This document shows positions 26,007 through 35,068 of a stretch of DNA of 64,000 nt, in pieces. Under the pieces are notes generated by a model that was not told the DNA's origin, ran no database searches, and worked only from the letters and a program-made list of their open reading frames with translations. This DNA comes from Saccharothrix algeriensis (GTDB lineage: Bacteria > Actinomycetota > Actinomycetes > Mycobacteriales > Pseudonocardiaceae), in the NCBI RefSeq assembly GCF_016907655.1, contig NZ_JAFBCL010000001.1, forward strand, positions 4,250,001 to 4,314,000, given 5' to 3'. The position numbers and the translations under genes are program-made. Numbering within the stretch: the first letter of the stretch is position 1; every line of letters starts with the position of its first letter.

Positions 26007-27662
26007 CTACCCGACGTCCCGCGCCGCGGCGCGGCCCGCCACCCGGCCGGAGAACAGGCAGCCGCCCAGGAAGGTGCCCTCCAGCGCCCGGTAGCCGTGC
26101 ACCCCGCCGCCGCCGAAGCCCGCCGCCTCGCCCGCCGCGTACACCCCGTCGAGCGGGGTCCCGCCGGCGGTGAGGACGCGGCCGGACAGGTCGGTGTGCA
26201 GGCCCCCCAGCGTCTTGCGGGTCAGCACGGACAGGCGCACGGCGATCAGCGGGCCGGCCTTGGGGTCCAGCAGCGGGTGCGGCTCGACCACCCGGATCAG
26301 CTTGTCGGTCAGGAACCGGCGGGCTTCGCGCATGGCGTTGACCTGCATGTCCTTGCCCAGCCCGGAGGTGACCTGCCGGTCGCGCTGCACGATCAGCGCC
26401 TCCAGCGCCGCGGCGTCGACCAGGTCGGCGCCGACCAGCTTGTTCATGCCGGCGACCAGTTCCGGGACGGTGCGCGCGATGATGAACTCCTCGGAGCGCC
26501 GCGCGAACCGCTCGACGGGCGCCACCGCGCCGGGCAGGGCCCGCCGGAGCACCTGCCGGACGTCCTTGTCGGTCAGGTCGGGGTTCTGCTCGGAGCCGGA
26601 GAGCGCGAACTCCTTGCCGATGATCCGCCGGTTGAGCACGAACCACGAGTGGCCGTGCCCGGTCTTCACGATGTGCTCCAGCGCGCCCAGCGCGTCGAAG
26701 CCGGGGAACAGCGGGACCGGCAGGCGGCGGCCGGTGGCGTCGAGCCAGAGCGAGGACGGGCCGGGCAGGATGCGGATGCCGTGCCGGCTCCAGACGGGGG
26801 TGTGGTTGGCGATGCCCTCGGGGTAGTGCCACATGCGGTCCTCGTTGACCACCGCGCCGCCGGCGCCCTGCACCACCTGGAGCATCCGGCCGTCCACGTG
26901 GTCGGGCACGCCGGAGAGCAGGTGCTCGGGCGGGGAGCCCAGCCGGGCGGGCCAGTTGCGGCGCACCAGCTCGTGGTTGCCGCCGATGCCGCCGGAGGTG
27001 ACGACGACCGCCTGCGCGCGCAGCTCGAAGTCGCCGGCCGGGGTGCGGGAGCTGGGCTCGCCCCGCCGGGCCGCGCTGGGTTCCAGGACCTCGCCGCGCA
27101 CGCCGTCGACCCGGCCGGCGGTGGTGGTCAGCCCGGTGACGCGGTGCCGGAACCGCAGCCGCACCAGGCCCGCCGCGACGGCGGCCCGGACGCGGCGCTC
27201 GAACGGCTCGACGAGGGCGGGCCCGGTGCCCCAGGTCACGTGGAAGCGGGGCACGGAGTTGCCGTGGCCGTCCGCGAGGTAGCCGCCGCGCTCGGCCCAC
27301 TGCACGAAGGAGAACCAGCGCACGCCCATGGCGTGCAGCCAGCTGCGCTTCTCGCCGGCGGCGAAGTCCACGTAAGCCTCGGCCCACCGGCGCGGCCAGT
27401 GGTCGGTGTCGCGGTCGAACGCCGCCGAGCCCAGCCAGTCCTGCAGGGCCAGCTCGGCCGAGTCGCGGACCTTCAGCCGGCGCTGCTCGGGCGTGTCGAC
27501 CAGGAACAGGCCGCCGAAGGACCAGAACGCCTGCCCGCCCAGCGACGCCTCCGGCTCCTGGTCGAGCAGGATGACCCGGCGGCCCGCGTCGGCGAGCTCG
27601 GCGGTGGCGACGAGGCCCGCGAGACCCCCGCCGACGACGATGACGTCCGCGTCCTGTGCCAT
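26007..27662 (-). CDS. FAD-binding dehydrogenase (fumarate reductase/ketosteroid dehydrogenase-like flavoprotein)
   Basis: The 551-residue protein starts with a Rossmann FAD motif, VIVVGGGLAGLVATAELA, followed by acidic LLDQEPEAS. It keeps the flavoprotein core through the C-terminal VYAAGEAAGFGGGGVHGYRALEG. The middle contains GGIGGNHELVRRNWP and a substrate-domain segment with GHGHSWFVLNRRIIGKE. It belongs to the group annotated simply as FAD-binding dehydrogenases, related to 3-ketosteroid dehydrogenases and fumarate reductases. No signal peptide is seen. It stands alone, so the substrate cannot be inferred. Confidence 0.88.
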   Translation of the reverse strand: MAQDADVIVVGGGLAGLVATAELADAGRRVILLDQEPEASLGGQAFWSFGGLFLVDTPEQRRLKVRDSAELALQDWLGSAAFDRDTDHWPRRWAEAYVDFAAGEKRSWLHAMGVRWFSFVQWAERGGYLADGHGNSVPRFHVTWGTGPALVEPFERRVRAAVAAGLVRLRFRHRVTGLTTTAGRVDGVRGEVLEPSAARRGEPSSRTPAGDFELRAQAVVVTSGGIGGNHELVRRNWPARLGSPPEHLLSGVPDHVDGRMLQVVQGAGGAVVNEDRMWHYPEGIANHTPVWSRHGIRILPGPSSLWLDATGRRLPVPLFPGFDALGALEHIVKTGHGHSWFVLNRRIIGKEFALSGSEQNPDLTDKDVRQVLRRALPGAVAPVERFARRSEEFIIARTVPELVAGMNKLVGADLVDAAALEALIVQRDRQVTSGLGKDMQVNAMREARRFLTDKLIRVVEPHPLLDPKAGPLIAVRLSVLTRKTLGGLHTDLSGRVLTAGGTPLDGVYAAGEAAGFGGGGVHGYRALEGTFLGGCLFSGRVAGRAAARDVG

Positions 27663-27754
27663 CAGGCGAGTCTAGGTGGTGCCGTGCCGGCGATCACAGC
27701 CGTGCGCGCCATCGGGACCGCCCGCCGGGCCCCGGTGCGGGAACTCCGCTTGCA

Positions 27755-27803
27755 CGGTCGGCTTCAGCGGTCGGCTTCTGCGGTCGGCTTCAGCGGTCGG
27801 CGG
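27755..27803. repeat. 13-bp tandem repeat
   Basis: CGGTCGGCTTCAG occurs at 27755, 27768 (with CTG at the end) and 27781, then a partial copy CGGTCGGCG, directly next to the hairpin at 27798-27850 and 90 bp upstream of the flavoprotein start. Confidence 0.7.
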
Positions 27804-27850
27804 TGCGCGCGCCACGGGGACCGCAGGGGGTTGTGGCGCGCGCACCGCCG
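27798..27850. promoter_or_regulatory. Perfect 18-bp inverted repeat
   Basis: CGGCGGTGCGCGCGCCAC (27798-27815) and its exact complement (27833-27850) surround a 17-nt loop. It lies upstream of the flavoprotein gene and also upstream of the distant subtilase gene. It could be an operator or a structured element; a terminator role is less likely because no gene reads into it nearby. Confidence 0.5.
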
Positions 27851-28638
27851 TTCGTTGAGGCCGCCGGCCGTTCGGTGAGGGGTGTTCCGTCCGGCCGACG
27901 GCGGCCGGCTGACGCGGGCGCTCCTGGGACGCCTCGGGGAGAGGGCCTGCCGCGCGCCCAGGGGGGAGGGGCGCTCGGTGGTCCTGACGTCCGGGCGGCA
28001 TCCGCGAGCCGACCAGTCGTACAACGGGCGGCATACCACAGACGTTCCCGAGGTGTCCAGCGTCACTACGCAGAGTCGCCGTTTCGCGAGGTGGACCGGG
28101 ATTCCATGTCACCCATCCGTGTCTTGTTTGGTTGCCGCTACGCCAATGCGACCACTCACCGTGCACACTTCTGCCGCCGATCGCGGTCCCGCTCGCGCGA
28201 CCCGCAGGTGATCACGCAGCGCGACCGGCCCCTTCGCGCGGGGGCGGGCCTGGCGACGTGGCCGAGGCACGCCCTGCACGCCGGACCGACCCCTTCGCGC
28301 GGGGGCGGGCCGCCCGGCCGGGCGGCGCGGCTCCCGCCGGTGTCGACCGGTGTCGACCGGTGTCGACCGGTGCGCCCGCCATCGGGTCGGCGGGCGATTC
28401 GTTACCGGTCGTCGGCGATGTCCGGCGATTCACCGTTGACCGTATTTGACATTCCGGCCGGTCGGCTCTTGACTGGAGCTGTCGCCCCTGCGCCGAACAG
28501 GTGCGGCACTTCGCGCGCGTCCGCGCAATACCCCGAACAGTCCAATGTGGACTACCCTATTGGGCTGTTCGCGCGATTGTCCGGGGGAACCCGGGGAGAT
28601 GTGCTTGCGCCAATCTTTCCCCACGAAGGGTTTGCGCC
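27851..28638. other. Gene-free stretch upstream of the subtilase
   Basis: No convincing gene. It contains two direct copies of CCCCTTCGCGCGGGGGCGGG (about 28230 and 28290), three copies of TGTCGACCGG (28341-28370) and three TTGAC-type hexamers between 28436 and 28474, one of them a perfect TTGACA (28446-28451). These may belong to the subtilase promoter. The subtilase leader could be up to 200 nt long. Confidence 0.5.
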
Positions 28639-31600
28639 GTGAACAACTCAGGAAGTCGGTGGAGACACCGCACCAGTGCGGCCTTGCTGGCCGCCGTGCT
28701 GGGCACGACTGGGTTCGGCTTCGCCGCCGCTCCGGCCGTCGCGCAGGAGGCGCCGAACGCGCCCGCGTCCACCGACAAGGGCCTGGACAAGCAGGACCGG
28801 CAGCGCCTGGCCGAGGCCGAGAAGGCCGGCCAGGACACCGTGACCCTGCTGGTCGCCGCCGAGCAGGGCAAGCTGGACTCCGCGGCCGACGACCTCGAGG
28901 CCCTGGGCGGCGTGGTCGAGACCACCGAGCGCGACGTCGAGTACCTCAAGGTCTCCGTGCCGCGCGACAAGGCCGAGAAGGCCGCCGAGCTGGCCTCGGT
29001 CGACGCCGTCGACGTCGACGGCCTGGTGGCGCTGGACAACCCGCGCCCCGAAGGCGCCACCACGCCGCTGCCGCAGCGCGCGCCGGGCGCCAACACGCCC
29101 AAGAAGAACCCGTACATGCCGATCCAGGACACCAAGGCGGCGGAGTTCACCGACCACAACCGCAAGTGGGACGGGCGCGGCACCACCATCGCCATCCTCG
29201 ACAGCGGCATCGACCTGGACCACCCGGCGCTGGCCACCACGTCCACCGGTGAGCGCAAGATCGTCGACTGGTACAACGCCAACGCCACCAACTCCGGCGA
29301 CGGCACCTGGGTGCAGGTCTCCGGCCGGCACAACGGCACGTTCACCGCGGGCGGCGCGACCTACAAGGCCCCCGCGACCGGCGGCCCGTACAGCTTCGGC
29401 CTGTTCCGCGAGACCGCGGGCGACCTCGGCCTGGCCAACAGCGAGACCGGCGGCGACATCAACCGCGACGGCGACCGGGTCGACGCCTTCGGCGTCCTGC
29501 AGGACGTCAACACCAAGGAAGTCCGGGTGGACGTCGACGGCGACGGCGACTTCACCGACCAGGCCGCGATGATCGACTACAAGTACAAGAAGGACGTCGG
29601 CCACTTCGGCGCGGACAACCCGGCCACCCCGGTGCTGGACACCGTGGCCTTCGTGGTGCAGACCGACCGGTCGATCTACGACAACGGCGGCACCGCCTAC
29701 GTCAACATCGGCATCTCGGCCGCCGCGCACGGCACGCACGTCGCGGGCATCACCGCCGCCAACAAGATGTTCGGCGGCAAGATGGCCGGCGCCGCCCCCG
29801 GCGCGAAGCTGATGGCGGTCAAGGTCTGCCTGTCGACCCCGTCGTGCACCTCCTCCGGCCTGGTCGACGGCGTGCTCTACGCGGCGCGCAACGGCGCGGA
29901 CGTCGTCAACATCTCCATCGGCGGCCTGCCCGCCCTCAACGACGGCAACAACGCGCGCGCCGAGCTGTACAACCGCACCATCGCCGAGTACAACATGCAG
30001 ATCTTCATCTCGGCCGGCAACAGCGGCGCGGGCGCCAACACCGTCGGCGACCCGTCGGTGGCGACGGACGCGATCAGCGTCGGCTCCTACATCACCAAGG
30101 AGACGTGGCTGTCCAACTACGGTTCGGTCACCGCCCAGCGCGAGAACCTGCACGGCTTCTCCTCGCGCGGCCCGCGCGAGGACGGCGGCTTCAAGCCGGA
30201 CATCGTCGCGCCCGGCTCGGCGATCTCGACCGTGCCGCAGTGGCAGGTGCCCGGCCCGGTCGCCGGCACCTACGAGCTGCCCGCCGGCTACGCCATGTTC
30301 AACGGCACGTCGATGGCCGCCCCGCAGGCGACCGGCGCCGCCGCGCTGCTGGTCAGCGCGTTCAAGGCCGAGCACAACGGCGAGCGCCCGACCGTGCGCG
30401 AGCTGCGCGACGCCATCCGCTCCGGCGCCAAGTGGGTCTCCTCGCTGCAAGCCTACGAGCAGGGCGCGGGCCTGTTCGACGTCAAGCGCTCCTGGCAGCA
30501 GCTCAACGCCCACCCGAACACGCACGCCGTCACCACCGCGGTCACCGTGAACACGGCGCTGTCGGGCCTGCTGGCCACCCCCAACACCGGCGTGGGCATC
30601 CACGACCGCGAGGGCGTGACCATCGGCAAGCAGTACGTGCGCACCTACACCCTGACCCGCACCACGGGCCCGAACCGCAACCAGCAGTTCCTGGTCAACT
30701 GGCAGGGCAACGACGGGACGTTCTCGTCCAAGTCCATGGTCAGCCTGCCGCTGAACACGCCGGTCAAGTTCGACGTGAAGGTCAAGCCCACCAAGGCGGG
30801 CGCGCACTCGGCGGTGCTCAAGCTGGACAACCCGGCCACGCGCGGCGTCGACGTGCTCACCCTGAACACGGTGTTCGCGGCCGAGGAGTTCAACGCGGGC
30901 AACAAGTTCACGATCGGCAAGTCCGGCAGCGTCGCCCGCAACCAGTCGCAGAGCCACTTCGTGCGGGTGCCCGCCGGGGCCAGCGCGCTGAAGATCGACA
31001 TGGTGGGCGGCGGCGCGGAGGCCGGCAAGGGCCAGATCCGCTTCCTGCGCTACGACCCGTACGGCGTGCCGGCCGACACCACCTCGTCCACCAACTGCTA
31101 CAACCCGGACGCGGGCGCGGGCTGCGCCGGCGGCTCCCCGACCAGCCGCACGGTCGACAACCCCGTGCCGGGCGTGTGGGAGATCGTGGTCGAGTCGCGG
31201 CGCACCTCCGACGCGGCCACCACCCCGTACGCGGTGACGGCGTCGGTGCTGGGCACCACGGTCAGCCCCGATCCCGACACCATCGCGTCCGCGCAGAGCG
31301 GTGTGGGCGTCGACCGCGAGTACACGGTGACCAACACGCTGGCCGCGTTCAAGGGCAAGCTCGTGGGCGGTGACCTGAGCAGCGCGAAGCAGGCCCGCCC
31401 GGCGATCACCGAGGGCGTGTCGCAGTTCTACGACGTGACCGTCCCGGCGGGCACGACGTCGCTGCGGGCCACCATCGGCCGCACCAGCGACATCTCGGCC
31501 GACCTCGACCTGACCGTCCTGGACTGCACCTCGGGCGCGTGCCTGCCGGCCGCGACGTCGGCCGACGCCGACTCCGAGGAGTCGGCCACGGTGCCCAACC

Positions 31601-31884
31601 CGGCGGCGGGCCTCTGGCGGGTCCAGGTCGACGGCTACGCGGTGCCCGCGGGCAGCACGGAGTACGACTACATCGACGTCTACACCGCGGCCGGCCTCGG
31701 CACGGTGGCCGTGGCGGACAGCGACGCCGACCGGGTCGCCGGCGCGTCGTGGACCGTTCCGGGCGTCGTGACCGCCACCGGCCAGGCCGGTGCGGGTCGC
31801 GTGCTGCGCGGCGAGCTGACCGTGCAGACCGCCGAGGGCTCGGTCGTGGGCCGCAGCTCGGTGATCGTGCAGAACGTCGCCTGA
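28639..31884 (+). CDS. Large secreted subtilisin-family (S8) serine protease
   Basis: The 1081-residue precursor begins at a GTG nine bases after GAAGG. It has a signal peptide (1-35, AAAPAVAQ), a propeptide (about 55-135, with DDLEALGGVVETTERDVEYL), and the S8 domain with Asp188 (ILDSGIDLDHP), His364 (AAHGTHVAGI), the oxyanion Asn in SAGNSG and Ser558 (NGTSMAAPQ). A Ca-binding-like insert, DINRDGDRVD and DVDGDGDF, separates Asp and His. The C-terminal 400 residues look like beta-rich accessory domains of the PPC type. It should digest protein outside the cell. A lipoprotein resembling its propeptide is encoded convergently just downstream. Confidence 0.92.
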   Translation: MNNSGSRWRHRTSAALLAAVLGTTGFGFAAAPAVAQEAPNAPASTDKGLDKQDRQRLAEAEKAGQDTVTLLVAAEQGKLDSAADDLEALGGVVETTERDVEYLKVSVPRDKAEKAAELASVDAVDVDGLVALDNPRPEGATTPLPQRAPGANTPKKNPYMPIQDTKAAEFTDHNRKWDGRGTTIAILDSGIDLDHPALATTSTGERKIVDWYNANATNSGDGTWVQVSGRHNGTFTAGGATYKAPATGGPYSFGLFRETAGDLGLANSETGGDINRDGDRVDAFGVLQDVNTKEVRVDVDGDGDFTDQAAMIDYKYKKDVGHFGADNPATPVLDTVAFVVQTDRSIYDNGGTAYVNIGISAAAHGTHVAGITAANKMFGGKMAGAAPGAKLMAVKVCLSTPSCTSSGLVDGVLYAARNGADVVNISIGGLPALNDGNNARAELYNRTIAEYNMQIFISAGNSGAGANTVGDPSVATDAISVGSYITKETWLSNYGSVTAQRENLHGFSSRGPREDGGFKPDIVAPGSAISTVPQWQVPGPVAGTYELPAGYAMFNGTSMAAPQATGAAALLVSAFKAEHNGERPTVRELRDAIRSGAKWVSSLQAYEQGAGLFDVKRSWQQLNAHPNTHAVTTAVTVNTALSGLLATPNTGVGIHDREGVTIGKQYVRTYTLTRTTGPNRNQQFLVNWQGNDGTFSSKSMVSLPLNTPVKFDVKVKPTKAGAHSAVLKLDNPATRGVDVLTLNTVFAAEEFNAGNKFTIGKSGSVARNQSQSHFVRVPAGASALKIDMVGGGAEAGKGQIRFLRYDPYGVPADTTSSTNCYNPDAGAGCAGGSPTSRTVDNPVPGVWEIVVESRRTSDAATTPYAVTASVLGTTVSPDPDTIASAQSGVGVDREYTVTNTLAAFKGKLVGGDLSSAKQARPAITEGVSQFYDVTVPAGTTSLRATIGRTSDISADLDLTVLDCTSGACLPAATSADADSEESATVPNPAAGLWRVQVDGYAVPAGSTEYDYIDVYTAAGLGTVAVADSDADRVAGASWTVPGVVTATGQAGAGRVLRGELTVQTAEGSVVGRSSVIVQNVA

Positions 31885-31900
31885 CGTTCCCGCTCCCGCA

Positions 31901-31930
31901 GGGCCTCCCCCGGTTCGCCGGGGGCGGCCC
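31901..31930. terminator. Hairpin terminator after the subtilase
   Basis: GGGCCTCCCCCGG pairs with CCGGGGGCGGCCC around a TTCG tetraloop, with one internal mismatch, 16 bp after the stop. Confidence 0.7.
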
Positions 31931-32020
31931 TGTCGGCTTTCCGGGAGGTTTTCCGGGGCGGGCTTCTCGGGGTGGGCTCCTTGCGGGAAGGTCTTCCCGG
32001 GAGGCCCTTCCGAGGAGGCT

Positions 32021-32497
32021 TCAGGGGGTGGGGTCGATGTTGCTCAGCGGCTCGTCCACGTCCACGTGCCGCACGCCGTCGACCGCGGTCACGCGGCGCA
32101 CGTCGTCCAGGGCCACCCTCACCCGGACGTAGCCGAGGGAGGCGTCGGAGGTCTCCACGGTCGCGCCCAGCTCGCGCAGGGCCGAGGCCACCCGCTCGGT
32201 CGCGCCGGCCTCGGTCGTGAGCGACAGGGCGACGCTCGTCTCGCCGTTCTTCCGCGCCTGCTCCAGCACCGCCTTCCCGTGCGGGGTCAGCTCCACGGGC
32301 ACCGATGCCTCCGAGGTCGTCGGGGAGAGGGGCGATCCGGTCGTCGGGGGGCCGGCCGGCTCGGTCGTCGGGGGCTGGGAGGACGGGGCCGGTCCGGTGG
32401 ACGGGACCGGCGACCGGCCCGCCCCGCCGTGCTCCGCCGCGGACCCGCAGCCGGTCACCAGCGCGCACAGGCACGCCACCACCACGAGCCGTTTCAT
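32021..32497 (-). CDS. Lipoprotein carrying a free-standing subtilase-propeptide-like domain
   Basis: The 158-residue product has a lipoprotein signal (MKRLVVVACLCALVTGCGS; the VTGC Cys is lipidated), a Ser/Pro/Thr linker of about 50 residues, and a C-terminal domain of about 85 residues. That domain aligns nearly without gaps to the propeptide of the subtilase encoded convergently just upstream in the window: both have L..LG..VET......Y..V.V and then V..VDVD. Free-standing propeptide-like (I9-type) proteins inhibit or help fold subtilases. I infer a membrane-tethered inhibitor or folding helper for the neighbouring protease. The similarity is seen directly; the interaction is not. Confidence 0.75.
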   Translation of the reverse strand: MKRLVVVACLCALVTGCGSAAEHGGAGRSPVPSTGPAPSSQPPTTEPAGPPTTGSPLSPTTSEASVPVELTPHGKAVLEQARKNGETSVALSLTTEAGATERVASALRELGATVETSDASLGYVRVRVALDDVRRVTAVDGVRHVDVDEPLSNIDPTP

Positions 32498-32574
32498 CCG
32501 CACCCCTCCCGACGCCATCCTGACACCAGGACGGAGACAGCGCCCTGTGCGGTTGCGCCGGTTCCGCGCCCGCG

Positions 32575-33915
32575 TCAGGTCCGCTCGGCGCCGTTGGTCG
32601 GTTCGGTGCTGTTGGCCGGTTCGGCGCTGTTGGTTCGCGCGGTGCTGTTGGTCGGTTCGGTGCTGTTGGCCGGTTCGGCGCTGTTGGTTCGCGCGGTGCT
32701 GTTGGTCGGTTCGGTGCTGTTGGCCGGTTCGGCGCTGTTGGTTCGCGCGGTGCTGTTGGACGGTTCGGTGCTGTTGGCCCGCTCGGCGCCGTTGGCCCGC
32801 TGGTCCGGGCCGCTGAACGCCTGCACCCGCTCCTCGCCGTCCGCGCTCTCCCCGAACACGCGGTTGTCCGAACCGGACGCGGGCCGCTCCGCCGCCGACG
32901 CGGCGCGCGGCAGGTCGCGCACCCGCACCTGCGGCAGCGCGCCGGGGTGGCGCGCGCGCAGCCAGGAGACCAGGTGCTCGCGCGCCAGGCACCGCAGGTC
33001 CCACAGCCGCCCGGCGTCGGAGGCGCTGACCAGCGCGCGCACCCGCACGAACCCGTTGACCGCCCCGGTCACCTGCGCGACGCACACCCGGCCGTCCCAC
33101 AGGTCACTGGCCTCCAGCGCGTGCCGCAGCTCCTGCCGCAGGTCCTCCACCGGCACGGTCCAGTCCAGGTCCAGCTCCACCGTGCCCAGCAGCGCCGACT
33201 GGGTGCGCGTCCAGTTCTCGAACGGGGTCTTGAGGAAGTACGCGGTCGGCAGGATCAGCCGCCGGTCGTCCCACAGGTGGATCACCACGTAGGTCAGCGT
33301 GATGTCCTCGATGCGGCCCCACTGCTCCTCGACGACCACCACGTCGTCCAGCCGCACGGCGTCGCTGAACGCGATCTGGATGCCCGCGAACACGTTGCCC
33401 AGCAGCGACTGCGCCGCGAGCGCGGCGATGGCGCCGATGACACCGGCCGACGCGAGCAGGCTGGTGCCGGCCGCCCGCGCGCTCGGGAAGGTCATCAGCA
33501 CGGCCGCCACCGCCAGCACGCCGACGACCACCACCGTCACCCGCCGCACCAGCGTGATCTGCGTGTGGACGCGCCGGGCGTGCCGGTTGTCCGACACGTC
33601 GACCCGGATGCGCGACAGCGTCGCGTCCTCGGCCACCACCAGCAGCGCGGCCAGCAGCCACGCCCCGGCGAGGATCAGCGCTATCCCGACCGCGTGCAGG
33701 GCGATCGGCCGCCACTGCCCCTGCGCCACGACCCCGAGCGAGAACTGCACGGCCACCAGCACCGCCACGGCCAGCGCCGGCCGGTGCGCGTGGCGGGCCA
33801 GGCCCGCGAACAGGTGGGACCGCCGGCCGATCCGCCGGATCACGCGGTGCACGAGCGCCACGGCCACCAGCGCGACCAGCACCGAAGCGGCGAACGTGGA
33901 AGCTGCGACGAGCAC
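32575..33915 (-). CDS. MscS-family mechanosensitive channel with repetitive C-terminal tail
   Basis: The 446-residue protein is read from a GTG that follows AGGAGG at good spacing; an upstream ATG would add 20 residues with no hydrophobic content. It has four or more membrane segments (first ones near VAASTFAASVLVALVAVALV and LHAVGIALILAGAWLLAALLV) and the MscS pore helix and beta domain (SLLASAGVIGAIAALAAQSL, GNVFAGIQIAFSDAVRLDD, WGRIEDITLTYVVIHLWDDR). It relieves osmotic downshock. The last 70 residues are hexapeptide repeats of the type [AT]-N-S-[TA]-[EA]-[PR] not found in the family core. Confidence 0.9.
   Translation of the reverse strand: MLVAASTFAASVLVALVAVALVHRVIRRIGRRSHLFAGLARHAHRPALAVAVLVAVQFSLGVVAQGQWRPIALHAVGIALILAGAWLLAALLVVAEDATLSRIRVDVSDNRHARRVHTQITLVRRVTVVVVGVLAVAAVLMTFPSARAAGTSLLASAGVIGAIAALAAQSLLGNVFAGIQIAFSDAVRLDDVVVVEEQWGRIEDITLTYVVIHLWDDRRLILPTAYFLKTPFENWTRTQSALLGTVELDLDWTVPVEDLRQELRHALEASDLWDGRVCVAQVTGAVNGFVRVRALVSASDAGRLWDLRCLAREHLVSWLRARHPGALPQVRVRDLPRAASAAERPASGSDNRVFGESADGEERVQAFSGPDQRANGAERANSTEPSNSTARTNSAEPANSTEPTNSTARTNSAEPANSTEPTNSTARTNSAEPANSTEPTNGAERT
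32593..32790. repeat. 54-bp in-frame minisatellite in the MscS gene
   Basis: The 54-bp unit starts at 32593, 32647 and 32701, with a partial copy from 32755; each is built of three related 18-bp subunits. All are multiples of three, so copy-number changes would keep the frame and vary only the length of the cytoplasmic tail. Confidence 0.9.
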
Positions 33916-34165
33916 GGGTGGGCACCTCCTGGCTGTCGGGACACGTCCTTGAGCCGTACCCGAGCGGCCGGTCACCCATTCGTGTGGCGACCTTCCTCAC
34001 GATCGCCGGCGCGGCCCGCTCCGCGTCGTGCCCCCGCGCCCGCGTTGCTACCGTTCGGGAGCTTCCACGGAGCTGCGCGGACGACCCGACCCGCGGCGGA
34101 GCCCGACGGCCTCGGCGCCCGCGCGGCCCCGGGGCCACCCGTGCTCGACCGGTGGAGGAGGAGTC

Positions 34166-35068
34166 GTGTTCGTGGAGTCCGACGGCGTGCGGCTGGCCGT
34201 GCGGGAACGGGGTGACCGCTCCGCGCCGACGATCGTCCTGGTGCACGGCTACCCCGACACGCAGCGGGTGTGGGACGGGGTGGCGGAAGTCCTCGCGGAG
34301 GACTTCCACGTCGTCACCTACGACGTGCGCGGTGCGGGCGAGTCGGACAAGCCGCGCGCGCTGGCCGCGTACCGGCTGCCCGTGCTGGCGCGCGACCTGT
34401 TCGCGGTGGTCGACGCGGTGAGCCCGGTCTCGCCCGTGCACCTCGTCGGCCACGACTGGGGCTCCATCCAGTCGTGGGAGGCGGTGACCACGCCGGGCGC
34501 GCGGATCGCCTCCTGCACCTCGATCTCCGGGCTGTGCCTGGACCACGTGGGGCACTGGGCGAGGCGGCGGCCGACGGCCGCGCACCTGGAGCAGCTGCTG
34601 CGCTCCTGGTACGTCGCGGTGCTCCACGTGCCGTTCGTCGCGCCGTGGGTGTGGCGGCGGGTGGTGGGGCCGCGCTGGGGGCGGCTGCTGCGCCGGAGCG
34701 AGGGCGCGCAGGGGCACCTCGCCGACACCGTCGTGGAGGACGGGGTGCACGGGATGTCGCTCTACCGGGCGAACTTCATCCCGCGCCTGCGCTCACCGCG
34801 GGAACGCCGCACCGACGTGCCGGTCCTGCTGGTGCGCCTGCTCCGGGACAGGTTCGTCACGGCCGGCGCGCTGACCGAGGCGGACCGCTGGACCTCGGAC
34901 CTGCGCCACCGGACGCTCGACGCGGGCCACTGGGCACCGGTGACCCACGCCCGCGCCCTCGCGCTGCTGGTGGCCGAGCACGTCACCGCGCACACGACCC
35001 CCGAAGAACCGCACCCCGCCCCAGACCCCACGAACACCGACCCCACGAACACCGACCGCCCACGCTGA
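34166..35068 (+). CDS. Alpha/beta hydrolase, epoxide-hydrolase-like
   Basis: The 300-residue protein is read from a GTG after GGAGGAGGAG. It shows the oxyanion motif LVHGYPDT and the nucleophile elbow GHDWGS with Asp97, as in epoxide hydrolases and dehalogenases rather than serine esterases. The catalytic His is in LDAGHWAPV. A cap region with HWARRRPTAAHLEQLLRSWY lies between. It resembles the hydrolase half of mycobacterial EphD, but the short-chain dehydrogenase domain is absent. The tail DPTNTDPTNTD is a tiny repeat. It is divergent from the MscS gene with 250 bp between them. Confidence 0.83.
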   Translation: MFVESDGVRLAVRERGDRSAPTIVLVHGYPDTQRVWDGVAEVLAEDFHVVTYDVRGAGESDKPRALAAYRLPVLARDLFAVVDAVSPVSPVHLVGHDWGSIQSWEAVTTPGARIASCTSISGLCLDHVGHWARRRPTAAHLEQLLRSWYVAVLHVPFVAPWVWRRVVGPRWGRLLRRSEGAQGHLADTVVEDGVHGMSLYRANFIPRLRSPRERRTDVPVLLVRLLRDRFVTAGALTEADRWTSDLRHRTLDAGHWAPVTHARALALLVAEHVTAHTTPEEPHPAPDPTNTDPTNTDRPR

